A DNA stretch of 26,019 bases, from contig JAUYIX010000094.1 in NCBI GenBank assembly GCA_030688115.1, positions 1 to 26,019 on the forward strand, read 5' to 3'. The notes beneath the pieces were generated by a model that was not told the DNA's origin, ran no database searches, and saw only the letters and a list, made by a program, of their open reading frames with translations. Positions 13,183 through 21,049 of the stretch are shown here, in pieces. The DNA is from a bacterium (GTDB lineage: Bacteria; Patescibacteriota; JAUYIX01). The position numbers and the translations under genes are program-made. Every line of letters begins with the position of its first letter. Positions within the stretch are counted from its first letter, which is position 1.

Positions 13183-13752
13183 ATGCTTACTCTTTGGATC
13201 ATTCTTGGCATCGTTATCTTGGTCGCGCTCTTTGCGATTGCCGTCTATAACCGCTTGATTGGCCTGCGTAACCAGGTCCGGGATGCCTGGAGCGGGATCG
13301 ATGTTCAGCTTAAGCGTCGCTACAACCTGATCCCGAATATGGTTGAGACGGTAAAAGGCTACGCCAAGCAAGAGAGCTCGGTGCTTGAGAATGTCACTAA
13401 GGCTCGTAACATGGCCGTTGCCGCCAAGACTCCGGCAGAACACGGCAAAGCCGAGAACATGCTGACCGATACTCTTAAGAGCTTGTTTGCGGTTGCCGAG
13501 GCCTACCCGGACCTCAAGTCCGACCAAAACTTTTTGGACCTGCAGCGAGAGCTATCCATGACCGAGGACAAAATCCAAGCCGCCCGCCGCTTTTACAACG
13601 GCACGGTGCGTGACTACAACACCAAGCTTGAAGTCTTCCCTAACAACCTCTTGGCCGGTACATTCCGGTTTAAAAAAGAGGAGTTCTTCCAGATTGAGGG
13701 GACGGAAGAGGAGATCAAAGAGCAAAAGGCCGTACCGGACGTTAAATTTTAG
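13183..13752 (+). CDS. lemA: LemA family protein
   Basis: A 189-residue protein with an N-terminal membrane helix (LWIILGIVILVALFAIAVYNRL) and a helical cytoplasmic or peripheral domain. The conserved LemA blocks are present: NQVRDAWSGIDVQLKRRYNLIPNMVETVKGYA, LFAVAEAYPDLKSDQNFLDLQRELSMTEDKI and AARRFYNGTVRDYNTKLEVFPNNLLA. The biochemical role is unsettled. LemA is often found next to HtpX-type membrane proteases, as here, where htpX follows in the same direction. Confidence 0.95.
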   Translation: MLTLWIILGIVILVALFAIAVYNRLIGLRNQVRDAWSGIDVQLKRRYNLIPNMVETVKGYAKQESSVLENVTKARNMAVAAKTPAEHGKAENMLTDTLKSLFAVAEAYPDLKSDQNFLDLQRELSMTEDKIQAARRFYNGTVRDYNTKLEVFPNNLLAGTFRFKKEEFFQIEGTEEEIKEQKAVPDVKF

Positions 13753-13777
13753 TTTGCTTGCGCCAACTATCACAAAT

Positions 13778-13800
13778 GCGCGCACAAGTTGCGCGTTTTT
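13778..13800 (+). terminator. Terminator between lemA and htpX
   Basis: CGCGCA (13779-13784) pairs with TGCGCG (13790-13795) across a 5-nt loop, followed by TTTTTGTTTT. It lies 25-50 bp after lemA and only 24 bp before htpX, so it may attenuate rather than separate the two genes. Confidence 0.6.
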
Positions 13801-13824
13801 GTTTTGATGCGTAAAACTAACCAC

Positions 13825-14757
13825 ATGGCGACCGTCTATACACATATCAGATCCAATAAGTTTAAGAGCATCGTGATGGTGGTCTTGACGATGATCTTTG
13901 CCTTGGGCGTCGGTGCCATATTTGCCTACGCCGCCGATTACGGCCCGATCGCGATCGTTTTGGCTGCAGTGATTGGTGTCCCGATGACACTGACCGGATA
14001 CTTTGCCGGCGACAAGATTGCGCTGGCGGTTAATGGCGCCAAGCAGGTACAGCGCGAGACCAATCGTGACCTCTATAATGTGGTCGAGAATATCGCGATC
14101 ACCGCGGGCCTGCCCACGCCAAAAATATACATAATCCCGGATGAGGCCCCTAACGCCTTTGCGACCGGACGAGATCCGCGTCGCGCCTCAATCGCACTGA
14201 CGGCCGGTTTATTACGTTCACTCGATCAGCAAGAGCTGGAGGGTGTGGTCGCGCACGAGCTCGCTCACATCGGCGATTACGATACTCGTTACATGACGAT
14301 TGTCGCGGTCATGACCGGGCTGATCGTTTTGATGTCCGAGTATTTTTTGCGCTTTAGTTGGATCACGGGTGGAGGACGCCGGCGCAGCAGCAACGACTCC
14401 GGCAACGCGCAGGGTATTATTTTTTTGATTGGGATTGCCATCGCCATCCTGGCTCCGATTGTGGCTACCTTGACGCGCCTCGCCATTTCTCGGCGACGTG
14501 AGGCGCTGGCCGATGCCAAGGGGGCCGAGATAACGCGCCAGCCCGAGAGACTCGCCGACGCCCTGCTTAAAATCTCGCGCTACGATCGGCCAGCGCGCTT
14601 TGCCAATGCCGCCACCTCCCCGCTCTACTTTGCCGACGTATCAAAATTAAAAGGCAGCTCGTTTTTGAGCCGCATCTTGGCTGATCACCCTCCGGTCGAG
14701 GAGCGCGTCAACAACTTGTACCGGATGGCCGGTCTCAAGTCGCCGCTCGAGTCTTAG
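13825..14757 (+). CDS. htpX: HtpX-like membrane zinc metalloprotease
   Basis: Membrane protein quality-control protease of the M48 family. The 310-residue product has two N-terminal membrane helices (about 12-55), the zinc motif HELAH in GVVAHELAHIGDYD, two further helices (IVAVMTGLIVLMSEYFL and GIIFLIGIAIAILAPIVATL), and the third zinc ligand in REALADAKGAEITRQPERL. It ends with LADHPPVEERVNNLYRM, typical of HtpX. The start at 13825 (MATVYTHIRSNKFKS) fits the usual HtpX N-terminus; ATG 13807 would add six residues. Neither has a Shine-Dalgarno sequence. The stop overlaps the recX stop by 4 bp on the other strand. Confidence 0.93.
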   Translation: MATVYTHIRSNKFKSIVMVVLTMIFALGVGAIFAYAADYGPIAIVLAAVIGVPMTLTGYFAGDKIALAVNGAKQVQRETNRDLYNVVENIAITAGLPTPKIYIIPDEAPNAFATGRDPRRASIALTAGLLRSLDQQELEGVVAHELAHIGDYDTRYMTIVAVMTGLIVLMSEYFLRFSWITGGGRRRSSNDSGNAQGIIFLIGIAIAILAPIVATLTRLAISRRREALADAKGAEITRQPERLADALLKISRYDRPARFANAATSPLYFADVSKLKGSSFLSRILADHPPVEERVNNLYRMAGLKSPLES

Positions 14758-15221
14758 TCTGCGATCGTCTCAAACCGATCCAATAGTGACCCAACCGTGT
14801 CGTTAGAAAAACCACGTGACAACAAAAAACGCACAACTTTTTCTCGTTGGCGCTCGGGCGAAGTGTTTTGCAGTGCGGTCGTTGCAAGTTTGCGACGAGC
14901 AAGTTGCTCGGCAAGTCGCTGTTCTACCTGCTGATCAACCACAACCAAGGCTTGATCGATATCAGCCTGCGTAAACTTTTTGAGATACATGCGCCGGGCG
15001 ATGCCGCGCTTACCCATCGGCTTGTAGTCGAGATGGTACTGCACAAAGTCACGCGCGAGCCGGCTATCATCCAGATGCCGGTCGGCGCGCAGCTGATCAA
15101 GCGTTGCCGCGATCTCGTCATCATCAAAGCTCTTACGTTTAAGCTTTTGTGCAAGCTCGCCCTCAGAGTGAGGTCGACGCACCAGGATCCGCAAGGCGGC
15201 CTCGTAGGCGGTGTCTTTCAT
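14754..15221 (-). CDS. recX: RecX-type regulator of RecA
   Basis: RecX binds and modulates RecA filaments. The 155-residue, Lys/Arg-rich product is three tandem three-helix RecX repeats: YEAALRILVRRPHSEGELAQKLKRKSF; RLARDFVQYHLDYKPMGKRGIARRM, whose K-P-x-G-x-R-x-I is a family hallmark; and EKVVRFLLSRGFSNDTVGSLLD. It is convergent with htpX (4-bp overlap) and divergent from clpC. GGAGG lies just before ATG 15221. recA is not in the window. Confidence 0.9.
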   Translation of the reverse strand: MKDTAYEAALRILVRRPHSEGELAQKLKRKSFDDDEIAATLDQLRADRHLDDSRLARDFVQYHLDYKPMGKRGIARRMYLKKFTQADIDQALVVVDQQVEQRLAEQLARRKLATTALQNTSPERQREKVVRFLLSRGFSNDTVGSLLDRFETIAD

Positions 15222-15310
15222 GCCTCCATCCTAACGCACAAACCTTAAAAAAGGATTAGCGGTTCATACCTTTTACACGTATGTGCGCTAAGGTGTAGCA
15301 TGTCAAATCC

Positions 15311-17740
15311 ATGGAAACCTCAATTACCGCTAAATTCTCGAGTCGCCTGAGGCAGGTGCTTGTGGCCGCAGAAGAGACCGCTGAGTCATTAGGGCACGCT
15401 GTAGTCGATACTGACCATTTGTTGCTGACCCTGCGCATCCATAAAGGATCGGTCGCTGCTGAGATCTTAAAAAGTGGTGATATCTCGGTAGAACGGCTCC
15501 GGGCCAACGTGCAAAAAAATCATGCCTCTAAGACGGGAGGTGCTCAGACCCCGCTCTACACCGGCCAAGCCAAGCGCGCCGTTATCAAAGCAACCTGGAC
15601 GGCCGGCCAAAATCGGCACCACTTTGTCGGGACCGAGCATTTGCTGGCCGCGCTTCTCTCGCAACGAGACAGTCAGGCCAAAAAAGTTTTGAGCGAGCTC
15701 AAGGTCAATGTGTCGCGGATCCGTCACCAGCTTAGATTGGTTTTGCGTGGGACGACAAATTTTCCTGATATTACCGAGACGCTGCAACTGCGCTCGGCCC
15801 CGGTACCGACCGGCGACAAAACGCGCACTCCCCTGTTGGATGAATTTGGCCTGGACCTTAACGCTCACGCGGCAGAACATAAAATCGATCCGGTGATCGG
15901 TCGCAGCACCGAGCTGGCCCGCATCGTCGATGTACTTGAGCGCCGTACAAAAAACAACGTGATGTTGGTGGGCGAGCCCGGTGTCGGTAAAACCGCAATC
16001 ATCGAGGGGCTGGCCTACGCGATCGTGCATGGGCAGGTTACCAAACCGCTGGCTGACAAACGCATTGTTCAGCTGGATATGGCCGGCCTGCTCTCGGGAA
16101 CCTCCTATCGGGGAGATTTTGAGGAGCGTTTGCGCTGTCTGCTTGAGGAGGTGCAACGCGCCGGCAACGTTATTATTTTTATTGATGAGATCCATACTAT
16201 TGTCGGGACGGGCAGCGTGGGCGGCTCGCTCGATACCGCCAACATGCTTAAAACCGCTCTGGCCAAAGGCGCGATCCGTATTATCGGTGCGACGACTCCT
16301 CAGGAGTTTAAACAGCACATCGAGCGCGACCCCGCTCTGGAGCGCCGCTTTTTGCGGGTTGCGGTCCCTGAGCTGACCGTGCACGAGACGCTGCGTGTGC
16401 TTAAGGAGGCCGGCCCACTCTACGAGCAGTTCCATGGGGTGCGGGTAAGTCCGGAGGCCCAGCAGGCCGCGGTAGAACTCTCGGTCAGATACTTGCCGGA
16501 GCGTTTTTTACCGGACAAAGCGCTTGATTTGATTGATGAGGCCATGTCGCACGCCAAGGTGCGCTCGCTCGCCGAGACGTCAGCGCACGCGACCTCCGAG
16601 CAACAAGTCTCTAACCTCGAAATCAGGACCGAGCGCCTGATCCAACAAGAGCGTTACGATGAGGCGCTGCGCCAACGACACCAGATCGCTCGCTTGCGGG
16701 TGCGCACTCAACCCAAGATCGCCGCCCGGGCCACGCCGCTGGTCACACCCGATGATGTCGCCGCGATCGTAGCACGCACCACGTCGATACCGGTTGAGCA
16801 AATTATGCATACGGATGGCCAGCGGCTGGCGGCCCTCGAGCGCACACTACGCAAAAATATTATTGGCCAACGACATGCAATCACTGCGGTCGTCGATACG
16901 CTTTTACGCTCGCGGAGTGGCATCGCCGATCCTAAGCGGCCGCTCGGGACATTTTTGTTTATGGGTCCATCCGGTGTTGGCAAAACAGAACTGACCAAGC
17001 AACTGGCCCAAACATACTTTGGTCGGTCCGAGGCGTTTATCCGACTGGACATGTCCGAGTTTGGTGAGCGCCACATGGTCTCGCGACTGCTCGGTTCTCC
17101 CCCGGGATACATCGGCTACGGAGAGGGCGGGCGCTTGACCGAGGCGGTCCGTCGCACTCCTTATAGCGTGGTCCTTTTTGATGAGATTGAAAAAGCCCAC
17201 CCCGAGATTTTAAATATCTTGCTGCAACTTTTTGAGGAGGGACAATTGACTGATGCCGGCGGTAAAACCGTAGACTTTAAAAATACGATCTGCGTGCTGA
17301 CCAGTAATATCGGCAACCGGTATGGTGGCCGCGGTGAGCTGATCGGGTTTACCCAAAACGGCAAAGTCTCTCCGGTTAAACATCGCGAGCTTGATCTTAA
17401 ACGCGCTTTGCAAGATCAGCTGCGGCCGGAGTTATTGGGACGCATCGATAAAGTGCTGGCTTTTCATCCGCTCACTGAGGCAGAACTCCGACGAGTTTTT
17501 ACAATGGAGATTGCTAAGCTCACCAAGCGGCTGCCAAAACAAGTCAAACTCTCGATCGATCCGGCTGTTCTTACAAAAGCTTTGCGTGAGCGTAATCCGG
17601 ACACGGGTGCTCGTTTTATCCGGACTTTTATTCAGGACCATATCGAGCCCCAATTGGCCCGCCAGCGGATTGCACGTCCCGAGCTGCAGAGCCTATGCGT
17701 CCGCGTCGATCAAGAAAAGATCGTCCTAAGCGCTACATAG
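15311..17740 (+). CDS. clpC: ClpC-type AAA+ unfoldase
   Basis: Unfolds proteins for ClpP or disaggregates them. The 809 residues give an N-domain with two Clp repeats (about 1-145), AAA1 with Walker A GEPGVGKT (221-228) and Walker B VIIFIDE (287-293), a short middle domain carrying a UVR-like motif (ERLIQQERYDEALRQRHQI, about 441-459), and AAA2 with Walker A GPSGVGKTE (552-560) and Walker B VVLFDEIEKAH. The short middle domain fits ClpC rather than ClpB. A ClpP-docking IGF/LGF-type loop is plausible at GELIGFTQNG. No clpP lies nearby. ATG 15311 begins the conserved N-domain; no Shine-Dalgarno sequence is seen. The promoter probably lies within 15222-15300, shared with recX. Confidence 0.96.
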   Translation: METSITAKFSSRLRQVLVAAEETAESLGHAVVDTDHLLLTLRIHKGSVAAEILKSGDISVERLRANVQKNHASKTGGAQTPLYTGQAKRAVIKATWTAGQNRHHFVGTEHLLAALLSQRDSQAKKVLSELKVNVSRIRHQLRLVLRGTTNFPDITETLQLRSAPVPTGDKTRTPLLDEFGLDLNAHAAEHKIDPVIGRSTELARIVDVLERRTKNNVMLVGEPGVGKTAIIEGLAYAIVHGQVTKPLADKRIVQLDMAGLLSGTSYRGDFEERLRCLLEEVQRAGNVIIFIDEIHTIVGTGSVGGSLDTANMLKTALAKGAIRIIGATTPQEFKQHIERDPALERRFLRVAVPELTVHETLRVLKEAGPLYEQFHGVRVSPEAQQAAVELSVRYLPERFLPDKALDLIDEAMSHAKVRSLAETSAHATSEQQVSNLEIRTERLIQQERYDEALRQRHQIARLRVRTQPKIAARATPLVTPDDVAAIVARTTSIPVEQIMHTDGQRLAALERTLRKNIIGQRHAITAVVDTLLRSRSGIADPKRPLGTFLFMGPSGVGKTELTKQLAQTYFGRSEAFIRLDMSEFGERHMVSRLLGSPPGYIGYGEGGRLTEAVRRTPYSVVLFDEIEKAHPEILNILLQLFEEGQLTDAGGKTVDFKNTICVLTSNIGNRYGGRGELIGFTQNGKVSPVKHRELDLKRALQDQLRPELLGRIDKVLAFHPLTEAELRRVFTMEIAKLTKRLPKQVKLSIDPAVLTKALRERNPDTGARFIRTFIQDHIEPQLARQRIARPELQSLCVRVDQEKIVLSAT

Positions 17741-17785
17741 CTCAGGCTTAATCTTTTGTTAAGGTGGAGCTGCTAGATCGCAGGG

Positions 17786-18511
17786 GTGCGTACACTTTTG
17801 TTATCCGCCAAACAAACGGCCTTTGATTACCTAAGCCCACCCTGCTGTGTTGCCTGCAAGCGCGGCAGCGTATGGCTTTGTCGTGCTTGTAATCTGGCTC
17901 TCGGTGATCCCCCGGAGCTGGTTTGTCCGGCTTGCCTGCACGACCAGGAGCGGGGGCTACTCTGCGCGCGCTGTACCGCTCTAAACGCGCCACTTGAGCA
18001 ACTCATCTCGGCATACACTTATGAGTCGCGGGTGTTCCACAAACTTTTAGCGCGCTATAAAGAGCGCGGTTTACAGGCCATGCGTCCGCTGCTGGTGCGT
18101 CGGCTGGTCCAGCAACTTTGTGTGGCCGGGCTCGAGCAGCGCAAACCCGTGTTGGTACATGTACCGTGTAGCCGCGCAAGAATACGCCAGCGCGGTTTTG
18201 ATCAAGCGGCAGCATTGGCGGCGGGGTTGGCCAAGCAAACGGGGCTCAAACACGCAGCGCTACTGGGGCGCATTAAGTCTCGCTCCAAGCCGCAAAAGAA
18301 TCTTACGGTCTTGACCAGGCGCGCAAATGCCAAGGGGCTCTACGCGGTTCTGCCATCAGAGGATCTGCAGATAGCACGGCTCAGGGGTGTTTTGCTTGTT
18401 GATGATGTGGCCACCAGCCTGGCGACGCTGGAGACTTGCGCCATGCAATTACGCCGGGCGGGGATCCGGGACGTCAGAGCTGTGGTGCTGGCCTATGCGG
18501 CGTTGACGTAA
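17786..18511 (+). CDS. comFC: ComF-family phosphoribosyltransferase-fold protein
   Basis: ComFC-type proteins support natural transformation. The 241-residue product has an N-terminal Cys-rich zinc region (CCVACKRGSVWLCRAC, then CPACLHD and LCARC), the segment LLARYKERGLQAMRPLL, VHVPCSRARIRQRGFDQAAALA, and the PRPP-binding loop GVLLVDDVATSLATLE. The family consensus of that loop is DDV-x-TTG-x-T, so the Thr-Thr-Gly is partly replaced by T-S-L. The start is GTG 17786. It is 45 nt after clpC, possibly co-transcribed. Together with PilM it suggests DNA uptake, which is common in patescibacteria. Confidence 0.9.
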   Translation: MRTLLLSAKQTAFDYLSPPCCVACKRGSVWLCRACNLALGDPPELVCPACLHDQERGLLCARCTALNAPLEQLISAYTYESRVFHKLLARYKERGLQAMRPLLVRRLVQQLCVAGLEQRKPVLVHVPCSRARIRQRGFDQAAALAAGLAKQTGLKHAALLGRIKSRSKPQKNLTVLTRRANAKGLYAVLPSEDLQIARLRGVLLVDDVATSLATLETCAMQLRRAGIRDVRAVVLAYAALT

Positions 18512-18542
18512 AGGCTCAAGGTCGGTACGCTCAGGTCTATTA

Positions 18543-18638
18543 GGTGAGGTACTCAAGTGGCCGAAGAGGCGGGTTTGCTAAACCTGTAGGGCGCAGCTTC
18601 ACTGCGCCGCGAGGGTTCGAATCCCTCCCTCACCGCCA
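18543..18638 (+). tRNA. tRNA-Ser (GCU)
   Basis: The acceptor stem GGTGAGG/CCTCACC, a long variable arm (GGGCGCAG...CTGCGCC), T arm GAGGGTTCGAATCCCTC and genome-encoded CCA (18636-18638) identify a class II tRNA. The anticodon stem CGGGT/ACCTG encloses loop TTGCTAA with anticodon GCT at 18577-18579. Confidence 0.97.
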
Positions 18639-18773
18639 GTGATCCGTATGATCCGTTCCCCATTAGGCGGACACACAAAGCACAGTGAGAACGATGTTCC
18701 TGGACTTGCGCAGACTTACCTGGCCCGTTTTGCACTTGTGCGCCGGGTTATTTGCCTGCTACAATAGACCCAC
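18636..18773. other. Spacer after tRNA-Ser(GCU) with first copy of the GCCAGTGATCCGTA repeat and endonuclease promoter
   Basis: The repeat (18635-18648) overlaps the tRNA CCA end. A weak stem GTG-TCCG / CGGA-CAC may form. Near the end, TTGTGC (18736-18741), 18 bp and TACAAT (18760-18765) form a promoter whose start falls about 2 nt before the endonuclease ATG. Confidence 0.5.
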
Positions 18774-19781
18774 ATGGACGATAGAGCTGTGCTCCTGAGG
18801 GGGAAGCAGCGAGCGTTCATCCAACAATGCGTCAGTAACTCAGGTAAAAGCCTGGGCGCTCTTGCATCTGAGTTACATGTTTGTGGGCGAACCCTCAGAG
18901 ATTGGCGACGAGAAAAATACTCGATCTCAAAACCGGCGCTGCAACTATTATCACGTGAATATCATGTCCCGATACCAGCCGGCACACGGTTCAAAAGGGC
19001 TTACCATCACACGCCGCGTGCCGGTCGCCTTGGCTGGAATGTCATTGTCACAAGATATGGAAAAATGCCCCGTGACCCACTGGCGCAAAGGCAAGGATGG
19101 TTGCGTTGGTGGAACAATCTCAGCGAAGCAGAAAAGGCAGATCATTTGCCGCAGTATTTGGCGCGAGATATCGCCATTCCGGACAAAGATGAATCACTAG
19201 CTGAATTAATCGGGATCATTCTCGGCGACGGCAGTGTTTCACGTTTCCAAGTATGCATTTCGCTAGGAAGTGAAACTGATTACGCATACGTACCGATTGT
19301 GGCGAAACTTATTAAGAATGCTTTTGACGTAAATGCGAGCATTTATCGAAATCAAAATGTGTTGAATATTGTTGTCTCACGCAGAAATATTGTGAAATTT
19401 CTTCTGGGCCAAGGGCTTGTTCTAGGCGATAAAGTACGTCAACAGGTGGGCGTGCCCACTTGGATACAAAACAACAAAAAGAGCGCGCTTGCGTGTGTGC
19501 GCGGATTAATGGACACCGACGGATGTATTTTCCAAGAAACGCACTTCTACAAAACTAAATCATATTCATATCCCCGACTTTCTTTTGTTAATCACAGCGC
19601 ACCACTCAGAGAATTTGTGTTTGCGGTTTTGCGAAAAGCAGGTATCATGGCTCGGTTTCGCAACAATAGAGCAGTTACTGTTGAAAGGCGCGAGGATGTT
19701 GTGAAATACAAACTTATTGTAGGATTCAGCAATCCCAAGCATGATCTTAGGTATCGTAGGTTTCTGGGAGGGGTCGCATAG
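18774..19781 (+). CDS. Free-standing LAGLIDADG homing endonuclease-like protein
   Basis: A 335-residue protein with two LAGLIDADG motifs: LAELIGIILGD (142-152; acid D152) and CVRGLMDTDG (241-250; acid D249). These supply the two metal-binding acids of a monomeric endonuclease. The N-terminus resembles a helix-turn-helix (KSLGALASELHVCGRTLRDWRR, about 25-46) that may add DNA contacts. It sits between two intact tRNA-Ser genes and not in an intron or intein, so it is free-standing. Its last five codons and stop (19767-19781) are also the first 15 bases of tRNA-Ser(UGA). It is more AT-rich than the flanking housekeeping genes, as expected for a mobile gene. Confidence 0.88.
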   Translation: MDDRAVLLRGKQRAFIQQCVSNSGKSLGALASELHVCGRTLRDWRREKYSISKPALQLLSREYHVPIPAGTRFKRAYHHTPRAGRLGWNVIVTRYGKMPRDPLAQRQGWLRWWNNLSEAEKADHLPQYLARDIAIPDKDESLAELIGIILGDGSVSRFQVCISLGSETDYAYVPIVAKLIKNAFDVNASIYRNQNVLNIVVSRRNIVKFLLGQGLVLGDKVRQQVGVPTWIQNNKKSALACVRGLMDTDGCIFQETHFYKTKSYSYPRLSFVNHSAPLREFVFAVLRKAGIMARFRNNRAVTVERREDVVKYKLIVGFSNPKHDLRYRRFLGGVA

Positions 19782-19856
19782 CGGCCGAGTGCACCAGTTT
19801 TGAAAACTGGAATACCCTCACGGGTATCGTGGGTTCGAATCCCACCCCCTCCGCCA
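19767..19856 (+). tRNA. tRNA-Ser (UGA)
   Basis: Acceptor GGAGGGG/CCCCTCC, discriminator G, encoded CCA at 19854-19856, long variable arm (ATACCCTCACGGGTAT) and T arm GTGGGTTCGAATCCCAC. The anticodon loop TTTGAAA within CCAGT/ACTGG has anticodon TGA at 19801-19803. Its 5' end is shared with the coding end of the homing endonuclease. Confidence 0.97.
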
Positions 19857-19871
19857 GTGATCCGTACCCTA
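19853..19871 (+). repeat. Direct repeat, copy 2, at the tRNA-Ser(UGA) 3' end
   Basis: GCCAGTGATCCGTACCCTA, identical over 19 bp to 20954-20972, and identical over the first 14 bp to 18635-18648. It begins at the tRNA discriminator base, as an att core would. This copy is also the left arm of the terminator at 19855-19906. Confidence 0.85.
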
Positions 19872-19906
19872 TAAAACGGACACAAAACACTGGTTTTCTT
19901 TTGTTA
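19855..19906 (+). terminator. Terminator of tRNA-Ser(UGA)
   Basis: CCAGTG (19855-19860) pairs with CACTGG (about 19887-19892), and inside it TCCGT pairs with ACGGA; TTTTCTTTTGTT follows. The stem uses the direct repeat as its 5' arm. Confidence 0.6.
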
Positions 19907-19927
19907 AGATCAACTAATTAACAAAAG
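19898..19927. repeat. Inverted repeat, possible operator
   Basis: CTTTTGTTAA (19898-19907) and TTAACAAAAG (19918-19927) are perfect 10-bp arms around a 10-bp spacer. It may be a regulator binding site or the outer part of the tRNA terminator. An ATG follows 3 bp later at 19931. Confidence 0.6.
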
Positions 19928-19930
19928 AAC

Positions 19931-20011
19931 ATGAGCACCATATTTACAAAAGAAGAGATCAGCCTCGCAGCGCGAGACGCGCAGCTCGAAATGGGCGGGC
20001 GGGCAAAATGA
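19931..20011 (+). CDS. Possible 26-residue peptide
   Basis: ATG 19931 opens a short frame (MSTIFTKEEISLAARDAQLE, then MGGRAK) ending in a TGA that overlaps an ATG at 20008. The start of a helical acidic protein is plausible, either as a truncated remnant or as a small regulated peptide behind the inverted repeat. There is no Shine-Dalgarno sequence. Support is weak. Confidence 0.25.
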   Translation: MSTIFTKEEISLAARDAQLEMGGRAK

Positions 20012-20100
20012 AAGGTGAAGCCGAGAGCACTCCAAACTGCCAAAAACCCGAAAACAAATCGGTTCGAACTATATTTGATGGGTTTATTTTTTGCTTTGTG

Positions 20101-20128
20101 TTGACTTTTAGGGCCCCATTGCTAATGT
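20101..20128 (+). promoter_or_regulatory. Predicted promoter of the zinc-finger protein gene
   Basis: TTGACT (20101-20106), 16 bp, then TAATGT (20123-20128), about 48 bp before the ATG. AAGGAG lies upstream of the start codon at 20176. Confidence 0.5.
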
Positions 20129-20175
20129 CTGAAATAGACACTGTACCCAAAAAACTGAATAGAAGGAGATGGCAA

Positions 20176-20877
20176 ATGACCACTACAGCGAAGGCAGAAA
20201 AACCCGAAATCAAACTGTCATGCCGAGAGGCGCATCTCATCTTGCGTGTCATCCCGCTACGCAAGAACGTGAGCGAGATGAAAGAAGAAGAAATCGCTTC
20301 GATCAAGCACTACATCCACTGCAAGGATTGCCGAGACCGAGGACTCGCCGATGTTCTCGACACGCAGCTGTCATGCAAAGAAGCGAACTTGGTGTGGGCG
20401 GAACGTGCAAGTGCTCTCTGGCTCGACTGTTCATCGATGTTTGGTCCTAGAGTCGAAACTATCATCGAACTCTACGCCACCGAGCACGTGTGGGGCAGGT
20501 ACCAGTGGAAGAACTCAATGGGCGGCCATGGCTGGGACATCGGTACAGGTTGCCGTGAACATTCCTGTCAAGCTCTGCACAGCTACTGGGCCAGCATTCC
20601 GATGAGTAGCGGTGCTGGCGACGGACCCGGAGGTGTGATCCAGCTGTTCCCGTTTCTATTCGAGACCTTTCTCGAGGAGAAATGGCCGCTCGATGAACTG
20701 CTCGCCGTTCAGAAGAAGCGAATAGCCGCTCTCCTCGAAGACATCAAGAGTGGCATAGTCACCGTTTCGACCGGCCACTACAGCTGCACCTACGAGCTCC
20801 TGGAGGAGATTCAAGAGCACATCGCGGTGCTCCAAAAACTCGCAGTTCGTCCCATGGTCTCGGTCGCTCCCGCATAA
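20176..20877 (+). CDS. Zinc-finger protein of unknown function
   Basis: A 233-residue protein. The start is ATG 20176, chosen for AAGGAG about 8 nt upstream and a promoter at 20101; the same frame is open back to 20008, but those 56 codons look non-coding. The N-terminus has C16...H45-x3-C49-x2-C52 (LSCREAHL and HYIHCKDC), the pattern of zinc-binding anti-sigma-type domains. A second LSCKEANL follows at about 68. The middle is rich in Trp, Gly, His and Cys (HVWGRYQWKNSMGGHGWDIGT, then GCREHSC); the rest is helical (LLAVQKKRIAALLEDI, ELLEEIQEHIAVLQKL). No membrane segment is present. It is the only substantial gene between direct-repeat copies 2 and 3, suggesting a mobile passenger. Function unknown. 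Confidence 0.8.
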   Translation: MTTTAKAEKPEIKLSCREAHLILRVIPLRKNVSEMKEEEIASIKHYIHCKDCRDRGLADVLDTQLSCKEANLVWAERASALWLDCSSMFGPRVETIIELYATEHVWGRYQWKNSMGGHGWDIGTGCREHSCQALHSYWASIPMSSGAGDGPGGVIQLFPFLFETFLEEKWPLDELLAVQKKRIAALLEDIKSGIVTVSTGHYSCTYELLEEIQEHIAVLQKLAVRPMVSVAPA

Positions 20878-20900
20878 GCGCGAGCGCACACTCAGTAGTT

Positions 20901-20933
20901 CCCCAGCGGGCATTGTCTCGCTGGGGTTTTCTT
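20901..20933 (+). terminator. Terminator of the zinc-finger protein gene
   Basis: A perfect 8-bp stem, CCCCAGCG (20901-20908) with CGCTGGGG (20919-20926), a 10-nt loop, then TTTTCTTT. Confidence 0.9.
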
Positions 20934-20953
20934 TGCAATAATTTGCCACCAAA

Positions 20954-20972
20954 GCCAGTGATCCGTACCCTA
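20954..20972 (+). repeat. Direct repeat, copy 3
   Basis: Identical to 19853-19871 (19 bp), but here neither preceded by a tRNA nor followed by the complementary arm that makes a hairpin at copy 2. It looks like the far end of an inserted segment of about 1.1 kb. Confidence 0.8.
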
Positions 20973-21049
20973 CCAGAGAGATCCGGCGTCGCTCAGGTTT
21001 TAATACGAGCAAACGGAGACCAAGTTTTATGAACAAACAAATTCCGGGC

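Noticed and set aside
15467..16435. A 322-codon minus-strand frame inside clpC
   Set aside because: It is the antisense of the conserved ClpC N-domain and AAA1; it has no motif of its own.
18774..19781. Intron- or intein-encoded homing endonuclease
   Set aside because: Both flanking tRNA-Ser genes are complete and uninterrupted, and the gene is not within another coding sequence.
18635..20972. CRISPR array
   Set aside because: Only three copies of the repeat, separated by about 1.1-1.2 kb of genes, with no cas genes.
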